In this document: piece after piece, positions 57,986-64,000 of the stretch | How positions within the stretch are numbered: position 1 is the stretch's first letter | Layout of the letters: the number at the start of each line of letters is the position of its first letter | Assembly: GCA_963815655.1 (NCBI GenBank) | Contig: CAWFHK010000001.1 | Location: forward strand, 930,001 to 994,000 | Direction of reading: 5' to 3' | From: JAWOLE01 sp963815655 | Lineage (GTDB): Bacteria > Acidobacteriota > Thermoanaerobaculia > UBA5066 > Gp7-AA6 | Length of the DNA: 64,000 nucleotides | The notes under the pieces: model-generated | The model's database searches: none | Seen by the model: the letters and a program-made list of their open reading frames with translations, nothing else | Told to the model about the DNA's origin: nothing | Made by a program: the position numbers and the translations under genes

Positions 57986-58740
57986 TAGTTCAGCTGAAAG
58001 GCCTCCCCGAGATAGATCTTCTTGACAACGGCGTCGCTCGAGAGCGCAAGGGGCGTGCCAGCTCTCAAGATCTCTCCGGCGTTGATTATATAGGCGCGGT
58101 CCACGATGGACAAAGTTTCCCGGACGTTGTGGTCCGTGACGAGGACGCCGATGCCCGCGGAGGCGAGTCGCCGCGCAATCGCCTGGATCTCCAGCACGGC
58201 GAGCGGATCGATCCCCGCGAAGGGCTCGTCCAGGAGAAGGAAATCGGGCGAGACGACCAGGCTCCTCGCGATCTCCACGCGCCGGCGTTCTCCCCCGGAG
58301 AGGGTGTAGGCGCGATGGGAGCGCAGCGCCTCGAGGCCGAAGTCGGCGAGGAGGCGCTCCGCCCGCTCCTGGCGCTCGCCGCGGGAGATCTCGAGCGTTT
58401 CCAGGATCGCGAGCAGGTTCTCCTCCACCGTCATCTTGCGGAAGACCGAGGGCTCCTGAGGCAGGTAGCTGATTCCGGCCCTCGCCCTCTTGTACATCGG
58501 GAGGTCGGTCAGGTCCCGGTCCCCCAGGCGAACGACGCCGGCATCCGGCCGCACGAGGCCGACGACGATCGAGAAGGTCGTCGTCTTGCCGGCCCCGTTG
58601 GGGCCGAGCAGACCCACGATCTCCCCCGCCGCGACCTGGAGGTTGACTCCCTTCACTACGGCCCTCCCCGCGTAGGTCTTGATCAGACCTTCCGCGGTCA
58701 GCAGAGAGCGGGCGACCGGAGCTTCGGCATTCTGGCTCAC
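57985..58740 (-). CDS. lptB: LPS export ABC transporter ATPase LptB
   Basis: 251 residues. Walker A GLLGPNGAGKTTTFSI near residue 45, Q-loop ISYLPQEPSVFRKMTVEENL near 92, signature TLSGGERRRVEIAR near 145, Walker B FLLLDEPFAGIDPL near 165 and the switch His in VLVTDHNVRETL near 200. The PQEPSVFRKMTVEENL segment is specific to LptB-type ATPases. It powers LPS extraction together with the fused LptF-LptG encoded about 12 kb away. GTG start, 9 bp after lptC-lptA. Confidence 0.95.
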   Translation of the reverse strand: MSQNAEAPVARSLLTAEGLIKTYAGRAVVKGVNLQVAAGEIVGLLGPNGAGKTTTFSIVVGLVRPDAGVVRLGDRDLTDLPMYKRARAGISYLPQEPSVFRKMTVEENLLAILETLEISRGERQERAERLLADFGLEALRSHRAYTLSGGERRRVEIARSLVVSPDFLLLDEPFAGIDPLAVLEIQAIARRLASAGIGVLVTDHNVRETLSIVDRAYIINAGEILRAGTPLALSSDAVVKKIYLGEAFQLN

Positions 58741-58749
58741 GGCGCAAGT

Positions 58750-60762
58750 CTAACGGGAGTCCTTGCGGTCCCCCGACGCGGCCGGGCGCGTCTTGTGAAT
58801 CGTCTCGGTCTTCCCGCCGTCCGGAGCGGTGACTTCGACGGTGCGCCCCCCGTCGGTGATCGTCAGTGTCGCCCCGGAGACCCGGTTGCCCTCGGCGTCC
58901 GTCACCGCGGCGGGAGAGCCCGAGAGAACGGTCTTGTCCTCCTCGGGCCAGTCGACGGCCTTGTCCGCCTTCCCCGCGCGTCCCGCGGCGGCGTCGGCGA
59001 GCGAAACGCCTCCGGTCATCTCGACGCGCTCGATCTTCCGGTCCGCGCCGAAGAACGCCGTCGCCTTCTGGGCCGTGCCTCGCCAGGGTCCCCGCGTCAC
59101 GGTCACGCCTCCTTCGAACAGGGCCGTCGCCTCTGCCTCACGGTAGATCACCCTGTGGGCCGCGATCACGGAAGGGCCCCGATCGGGCCCCTTCCGGGAG
59201 GGCGCCGCCTCCGGAGACACCACGGTGCGAGTGTGGCCCACGGCAACCAGGGTCCGCTCCGTGTCGTTCAACGTCACGTCGTCGCCGAAGAGCGAGGAGG
59301 CTCCCTGCCACAGCGTGGCGCCGCCGGAGAGCGTGGCGACGCGGCCCGCGTCGTCGAAGACCATGCGGGCGGCCTTGCCGAAGGTGGGGTGGGAGGAGTC
59401 TCCGACCAGCGCCGGGACCCTCGCCTTCCCCTTCGCCTTCGGGTCACCCGGAATGAAGACGGCGCGCGCGTTGCCCTCGGCGTCGAGGGTGCGGCGCGTC
59501 CGGTCCATTTCGATGCGGGCGGCCGAGACGCGCGAGCCCTCGCTCTCCGCGGCGGCCGATCCGCCCTCGCCCCCCGTCAGGATCCAGATGCCGCGCGAGG
59601 GAAGCTCGACCGCCTTCTCCGCGCGGGCGGATCGGCCCTCCCCCTGCATCCGCACGCCGCCGGAGAGCTCGAGGGTTTCGATCTCGCCGGAGGAGGCGAA
59701 GGTGAGGCTCGCGTTGGAGCACTCGGCGCGGTTCTGCGGAGACTCCAGGCGCACGTTGCCGCGCGCGAGGGCCGAGGTCGCCCGTCCCCTCTCGAACCCG
59801 ACGTCGATCGTCTCGGCGTCCACCTTCCGGTCGGCCTCCTCCACGCGGGCAGGGGTCCCGGTCAGGGAGAGAGATCGCACGGCGCCGTCCGGCGCGAAGA
59901 GCAGGGCCGCGCGCTCCCCGGCGTAGCGGCGCTCCCGCGCCGGCCCCGGCACGCCCGGCCCCGCGGAGACGAGAACTCCGCGGACGTTGCCTTCCGCCCT
60001 CGCCCACTCGAACCGGTTCCCCTCCTGCTCGGTCTTCAGGACCATGCGATCGGAGGCGACGCGATCTCCCGAGCGGGAAGCACCGGAGACTTTCCCGAGG
60101 AGCTCGATGAGCCCTTCGTCGCGGCGGTAGACCGCGCCGTCCGCCGAGATCCGGGTGAGTCCCTCGCTCCCCTCTCCGGTTCCGGAGCCCTCGACCGGGC
60201 CGGCCAGCGTCAGCTCACGCCGGCGCAGGTCGTAGCGACCCGAACGCGCCTGGACGTCGAAGGTGCCGCGCGTGAAGTGGATCGCGGACGGGGCGATGAG
60301 CTCGTGCGCGGACGGATGGAACTCGATCCTCGCGGTCTCGCCGATGGCGCCCTTCTCGTCGGCCCAGCGCACGTTGCCGGTGAGCACCGATTGGTTGGTC
60401 CGGTGGTCGTACTGCGCCTTCTCCGCCCGCACCGTGACCGGCGCGCCCCTCTCCGGGTAGAGGGTGAGAGAGACCTGCTCGAGGACGTAGGCGTTCGGCA
60501 CGAGGCCCGCGGCCGGGCCGAACCCCACGGTCCGCTCCGATTGAATGCGAAAGAGCGGTTTTCCTCCGACTGTTTCCGTGTAGTCGAAGCCTTTCGAGAC
60601 CGTCATCGCCTGCCCGGCGTCCTGCGCCGCCGGGGTGCCGGGCACCGCGTCGGCCGGCCGGGAGGAGGGGCGGCGTCCGGGACGGAACGAGTACACGACG
60701 ATGCCCAGAAACACCGCGCCGAACGCCAGCACGGCGATCTCCAGGCGCCGCCGGCCGGTCAT
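58750..60762 (-). CDS. Fused LptC-LptA-like LPS transport protein
   Basis: 670 residues, against about 190 for LptC and 185 for LptA. An N-terminal transmembrane helix (about 8-26; LEIAVLAFGAVFLGIVVYSF) and the following LptC-like beta domain (about 45-190) continue into a long series of OstA/LptA beta-jellyroll repeats, including VTVRAEKAQYDHRTNQSVLT, ISADGAVYRRDEGLIELLG and HRVIYREAEATALFEGGVTV. A single chain could act as membrane anchor and periplasmic bridge at once. The region directly precedes lptB, where lptC and lptA normally lie. Confidence 0.82.
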   Translation of the reverse strand: MTGRRRLEIAVLAFGAVFLGIVVYSFRPGRRPSSRPADAVPGTPAAQDAGQAMTVSKGFDYTETVGGKPLFRIQSERTVGFGPAAGLVPNAYVLEQVSLTLYPERGAPVTVRAEKAQYDHRTNQSVLTGNVRWADEKGAIGETARIEFHPSAHELIAPSAIHFTRGTFDVQARSGRYDLRRRELTLAGPVEGSGTGEGSEGLTRISADGAVYRRDEGLIELLGKVSGASRSGDRVASDRMVLKTEQEGNRFEWARAEGNVRGVLVSAGPGVPGPARERRYAGERAALLFAPDGAVRSLSLTGTPARVEEADRKVDAETIDVGFERGRATSALARGNVRLESPQNRAECSNASLTFASSGEIETLELSGGVRMQGEGRSARAEKAVELPSRGIWILTGGEGGSAAAESEGSRVSAARIEMDRTRRTLDAEGNARAVFIPGDPKAKGKARVPALVGDSSHPTFGKAARMVFDDAGRVATLSGGATLWQGASSLFGDDVTLNDTERTLVAVGHTRTVVSPEAAPSRKGPDRGPSVIAAHRVIYREAEATALFEGGVTVTRGPWRGTAQKATAFFGADRKIERVEMTGGVSLADAAAGRAGKADKAVDWPEEDKTVLSGSPAAVTDAEGNRVSGATLTITDGGRTVEVTAPDGGKTETIHKTRPAASGDRKDSR

Positions 60763-60769
60763 GACCCGG

Positions 60770-61729
60770 TCACGGGCGGGCGGTCGACTCGATCGCGCCG
60801 AGCCCCCGGAACTTCCGGTAGCGCCGCTCGCGCCTCTCCTCGGCGGTCAGCTCGAGGACCTCGCGCAGGTGGCGCTCGATCGCCTCGCCCACCGCGGCGA
60901 TGGCTCCCGCCGGGTCCGCGTGTGCCCCGCCCGGCGGCTCCGGGATGATCTCGTCGATGACTCCGAGGTCCTTCATGTCGCGCGCCGTGATCCTCATGGC
61001 CTCGGCCGCTTCCTTCTTGCGCGAGGCGTCCTTCCAGAGGATCGCGGCGCACCCCTCGGGAGAAATGACCGAGTAGACGGCGTGCTCCATCATCAGCACG
61101 CGGTCTCCGATCGCGAGTCCCAGGGCGCCTCCCGATCCTCCTTCTCCGGTGACGGTCACGACGATCGGCACCCGGAACCCGGCCATCGCCTTCAGGTTGA
61201 CGGCGATCGCCTCGGCCTGGCCGCGCTCCTCCGCGTCGATGCCCGGGTAGGCGCCGGCCGTGTCCACGAACGAGAGGATCGGCTTCCCGAACTTCTCGGA
61301 GAGCTCCATAACGCGGAGCGCCTTGCGAAAGCCTTCCGGCCGCGGCATTCCGAAGTTGCGGCGGATCTTCTCCCGCGTGTCGCGTCCCTTCTGGTGCCCC
61401 ACGACGGCCACGGCGTGCCCGCGGAAAAAGGCGAACCCGGCGATGATCGCGGCATCGTCGGCGAACTTCCGGTCGCCGTGCAGCTCGACGAAATCGGTGG
61501 TCAACGCCTGGACGTAGTCGAGGGTGTAAGGCCGGGAAGGATGCCGGGCCACCAGCGTCTTCTGCCAGGGGGTCAGGCCCGCGTAGATCTCGCGCGACAG
61601 GCGATCCAGCTTCTCGTGGAGCTTCTCCAGCTCCCGCCGGTGCGCGGCGTCGTCGGGCAGCGCCGACAGCTCTTCGATGCGCTGCCGGAGCTTCTGGATT
61701 GGCTCTTCGAAATTGCGGTCCTCGTCCAT
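60770..61729 (-). CDS. accA: Acetyl-CoA carboxylase carboxyltransferase subunit alpha
   Basis: 319 residues from ATG 61729. LSREIYAGLTPWQKTLVARHP near residue 53, RPYTLDYVQALTTDFVELHG, FGMPRPEGFRKALRVM near 132, DTAGAYPGIDAEERGQAEAI and EGGSGGALGLAIGDRVLMME near 205 are the standard AccA blocks. It makes malonyl-CoA with AccD, whose gene is not in the window. TACAAT lies 8 nt upstream of the ATG, suggesting a leaderless transcript that also carries lptC-lptA, lptB and rpoN. Confidence 0.96.
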   Translation of the reverse strand: MDEDRNFEEPIQKLRQRIEELSALPDDAAHRRELEKLHEKLDRLSREIYAGLTPWQKTLVARHPSRPYTLDYVQALTTDFVELHGDRKFADDAAIIAGFAFFRGHAVAVVGHQKGRDTREKIRRNFGMPRPEGFRKALRVMELSEKFGKPILSFVDTAGAYPGIDAEERGQAEAIAVNLKAMAGFRVPIVVTVTGEGGSGGALGLAIGDRVLMMEHAVYSVISPEGCAAILWKDASRKKEAAEAMRITARDMKDLGVIDEIIPEPPGGAHADPAGAIAAVGEAIERHLREVLELTAEERRERRYRKFRGLGAIESTARP

Positions 61730-61737
61730 CTGATGCG

Positions 61738-61743
61738 ATTGTA
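61738..61743 (-). promoter_or_regulatory. -10 box (TACAAT) for accA, leaderless spacing
   Basis: On the minus strand TACAAT is followed by CGCATCAG (8 nt) and ATG 61729. There is no Shine-Dalgarno motif in the gap. Confidence 0.45.
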
Positions 61744-61762
61744 ATGGTTTGGCGATGCAGAG

Positions 61763-61821
61763 AGGTTTCAGGTTCCAAGTTTCCAGAAGCCTCCTGAAAC
61801 CTGAAACTTGCAACCTGAAAC
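61763..61821. repeat. Period-7 inverted repeat array R19 (TTTCAGG/TTCCAAG family)
   Basis: The left arm, 61763-61786, has about three units; the right arm, 61791-61821, has about four complementary units. The loop is only about 5 nt. It lies between priA and accA, both on the minus strand, upstream of the accA -10 box. Confidence 0.88.
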
Positions 61822-61838
61822 GGCGGCGCGCAGCGCCG

Positions 61839-64000
61839 CTACATCAGGTCCTGCGGGTCCACGTCCACGGCGATCTGGACGCCGGAAGGCGGACGCTCCG
61901 GAATCGACGACTCGAGGGCGTCCAGGACGGCGAGCCGTTGCGCCGCCCGGATCAGGATCTGGAAGCGCCAGCGCCCCTGCAGCCGTTCGAGCGGGGCGGG
62001 GGCCGGGCCGGAAATCCGGAGACCCGAGGTCCCGCCGGCGAGGGACTCGCCGACGCCCTTCGCCGCCCCCTCGGCCTTCTCCCGGTCCGGCGACGAGATC
62101 AGGACGGACGCGAGCTGCGCGAAGGGCGGATAGAAGAAGGAGCGCCGGAACGCCAGCTCCTCCGCCGCGAACCCGTCCACGTCGTGTCCGGCCGCGCGCC
62201 GGATCGCCGGGTGCTGCGGGTGAAACGTCTGAACGTGGACGGTGCCGGGCGCGTCTCCCCGCCCGGCCCGCCCCGCGACCTGCGCCACGAGCTGGAAGGT
62301 CTTCTCGGCCGCGCGGAAGTCCGGGAAGTTCAGGAGCGTGTCTGCCGACAGGACCCCGACCGCCGTGACGCCCGGGAAGTCGTGCCCCTTGGCCACCATC
62401 TGCGTGCCGATCAGGCAGGAGGCCCGCCCGCAGATCACGTCGTCCAGGACCGCTCCCGCCCCGCGGCGCCGCGCCGAGTCGCGGTCGAGCACCACGTGGG
62501 AGACGCCGGGGAAGAGCTCGGCGAATCGCTCCGCGACGCGCTCGGTGCCCGCGCCGATCGCCTCCAGGATGGCGCCGCCGCAATCGGGGCACCGGATCGG
62601 CCTCGAGACCCTCTCCCCGCAGTAGTGGCAGATGAGGGCGCGTCCCTTCTCGTGGACCGTCCGCGAAACGCTGCACCGGCCGCACCGGAAGTCATGGCCG
62701 CACTGGCGGCAGAGGAGAAACGGCGCGAATCCCCGTCTCGGCTGGAGCAGGATCGCCTGCTCTCCCCGCGAAAAAACCTCCGAGAGCCGCGCGACGAGGG
62801 GAGCGGAGAAAAGAGGAACTCCCTTCTCGTCGGGGCGCGCCCGCTCGCGCTTGAGGTCCACCAGGGTGACTTGCGGGAGAGGGCGGTCATCCACGCGGGC
62901 CGTCAGGAGCAGGAGCCGGAGCCTCCCGTCGCGAGCCGCCTGGTACGCCTCCATGGACGGCGTGGCGGAGCCGAACAGGAGGGCCGAGCCGGCCGCGAGC
63001 GCGCGGATCGCCGCGACGTCGCGCGCGTCGTAGCGCGGCGACTCTCTCTGCTTGTAGGAGCCGTCGTGCTCCTCGTCCACGACGAAGAGGCCCGGGTCGG
63101 CCACCGGGGCGAACGCCGCCGACCGCGGCCCGATCACGGCGCGCGCCTCTCCCGACCGCACGCGGTCCCACTCCCGCGCGCGCTCCCGCTCCGACTGCGC
63201 CGAATGCAGAACAGCGGCCCGGGCGCCGAACTGTCGGCGAAGCTCCCGGGAGAAGACAGGCGTCAACGCGATTTCCGGCACGAGCCAGACGGCGCCGCGG
63301 CCCGCGGCGAGGGCGAGCGAGATCGCGCGCAGGTAGACCTCGGTCTTGCCGCTCCCCGTCACGCCCTGCAGGAGGGCGGGGAAATAGCGCCGGGCCGCGA
63401 TCGCCCGGCGGATCTCTTCGAGAACCGTCTCCTGCTCGGCCGTGAGCCGGAAGGCCGGGCGGGCGGCCGGAGGCGGCGCCGGCTTCTCCGGCTTTCGCGC
63501 CTGCTCGAAGCTCCGGAGCGCACCGCGGGCGACGAGCGTTCGCAGAACGCCCGGCCCCACGCCTGTCTCCATCCGAATCTCGGCCGCGACGGCCGGGCGG
63601 CCGAGAGCTTCGAGATAGGCGAGGACATCCTTGCCGCGCCGGCTCCCCTTCAAGCTCCGGGCCCGATCCTCGGGCGTCCCGGCGCCGGGGGCGTAGGCGA
63701 CCTCCGAACGGGGCCTTCTCTCCTTCGCGGAGGACACGGCGCGCACGAAGCCGCGCTCCTCGAGCGACCGCAGCGCCTCCTGGCGGCCGGCCACGGGCAG
63801 CCCGCTCAAGGCCACCGCCTCGCCGGCGCGAAGTCTGCCGAGAATCTCCTCTTCGGCGCCGCCGGCGCGCGCGAGCGCGCCCTTCTCGGTGATGCGGTAC
63901 CGGACGGCGCCCGCCGCGGGAAGCCGGGCGGGGAGCGCGGCCTTGAGCACCTCGCCGGTCGAGGCGAAGGATCGGCGCGCCACGCGGTCGGCGGTCGCGA
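61839..64000 (-). CDS. priA: Primosomal protein N' (PriA helicase), N-terminus cut by the window edge
   Basis: At least 719 residues; the frame is still open at the window end, and the leftmost visible residues (STGEVLKAALP) align to the region after the 3'-DNA-binding domain, so about 60-80 residues are missing. Helicase motif I GVTGSGKTEVYLRA, motif II VVDEEHDGSYKQ, GSATPSMEAY and QVAGRAGRGDAPG are intact. The zinc-binding insert has eight cysteines (CRQCGHDFRCGRC and the CHYCGERV and CPDCGG pairs). It restarts collapsed replication forks. Confidence 0.95.
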   Translation of the reverse strand, partial: ATADRVARRSFASTGEVLKAALPARLPAAGAVRYRITEKGALARAGGAEEEILGRLRAGEAVALSGLPVAGRQEALRSLEERGFVRAVSSAKERRPRSEVAYAPGAGTPEDRARSLKGSRRGKDVLAYLEALGRPAVAAEIRMETGVGPGVLRTLVARGALRSFEQARKPEKPAPPPAARPAFRLTAEQETVLEEIRRAIAARRYFPALLQGVTGSGKTEVYLRAISLALAAGRGAVWLVPEIALTPVFSRELRRQFGARAAVLHSAQSERERAREWDRVRSGEARAVIGPRSAAFAPVADPGLFVVDEEHDGSYKQRESPRYDARDVAAIRALAAGSALLFGSATPSMEAYQAARDGRLRLLLLTARVDDRPLPQVTLVDLKRERARPDEKGVPLFSAPLVARLSEVFSRGEQAILLQPRRGFAPFLLCRQCGHDFRCGRCSVSRTVHEKGRALICHYCGERVSRPIRCPDCGGAILEAIGAGTERVAERFAELFPGVSHVVLDRDSARRRGAGAVLDDVICGRASCLIGTQMVAKGHDFPGVTAVGVLSADTLLNFPDFRAAEKTFQLVAQVAGRAGRGDAPGTVHVQTFHPQHPAIRRAAGHDVDGFAAEELAFRRSFFYPPFAQLASVLISSPDREKAEGAAKGVGESLAGGTSGLRISGPAPAPLERLQGRWRFQILIRAAQRLAVLDALESSIPERPPSGVQIAVDVDPQDLM

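Noticed and set aside
118..61821. CRISPR arrays
   Set aside because: The tandem units are 7-8 nt and contiguous; there are no unique spacers of about 30 nt and no cas genes.
1..64000. tRNA or rRNA genes
   Set aside because: I looked for GGTTCRANYCC-type T-loops on both strands. The hits (near 25483 and 29041) lie in a repeat loop and in the guaA coding start, with no cloverleaf around them.

Overview
High-GC bacterial chromosome segment, gene-dense, with nearly every gene in short co-directional runs joined by 1-8 bp start/stop overlaps (ATGA, GTGA, TTGA, TGATG). The cell is diderm: it has LPS-export genes (lptF-lptG, lptC-lptA, lptB), a lipoprotein N-acyltransferase, outer-membrane beta-barrels and a BamA-like porin-fold protein. 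The mix of a eukaryote-type Ser/Thr kinase with PEGA domain, TPR proteins, an RsbU-like phosphatase, a sphingolipid-type module, HprK plus RapZ plus sigma-54, and fused Lpt subunits fits Acidobacteriota (or a deltaproteobacterial lineage) best; this placement is inference from gene content, not a phylogeny.

Layout. 1-2.4 kb: end of an alpha-oxoamine synthase gene, a YghO/bacterial-ceramide-synthase-like acyltransferase and a PAP2 enzyme, together a plausible sphingolipid module. 2.4-9.3 kb: nfeD-slipin, SPOR protein, lipA, lnt, prfB (with the classic programmed +1 frameshift) and a Nudix CoA pyrophosphatase. 9.3-15.4 kb: DUF1684 protein, TPR protein and Ser/Thr kinase on the minus strand; putative lipoprotein and serine hydrolase on the plus strand. 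15.4-18.3 kb: thiolase (broken by a one-base indel), 3-hydroxyacyl-CoA dehydrogenase and enoyl-CoA hydratase. 18.6-24.5 kb: envelope beta-barrels, DUF3187 protein, an isopropylmalate/homocitrate-synthase-family enzyme, XerD-like recombinase, lytic transglycosylase. 24.6-33 kb: cyclase-family hydrolase, orphan ParB-like protein, RsbU-like phosphatase, small membrane protein, guaA, aminotransferase, amino-acid permease. 33.1-43.5 kb: dnaE, CCA-adding-type nucleotidyltransferase, hypothetical, rsmD, metK, ahcY, BamA-like protein. 43.5-64 kb, all minus strand: fused lptF-lptG, parB, parA, bifunctional nuclease, miaB, a coiled-coil protein, cupin, then a permease-less PTS regulatory set (ptsI, ptsH, EIIA-Man, rapZ, hprK, ptsN) running into hpf, rpoN, lptB, fused lptC-lptA, accA and the 3' part of priA.

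The most unusual feature is not a gene. About nineteen intergenic spaces carry short tandem arrays whose unit is 7 nt (8 nt at one locus), usually as two facing arms that can fold into a hairpin. The unit sequence differs between loci (for example TTTCAGG, AGCTGTC, GAATTGT, AATCGGG) while the period stays the same, and several arrays have grown into the ends of neighbouring genes. A second unusual non-coding locus near 46 kb holds two nested inverted-repeat pairs with a shared TTATGTRAAGTC core. Several genes also appear to have a sigma-70-type -10 box only 6-8 nt before a GTG or ATG start, suggesting leaderless mRNAs.
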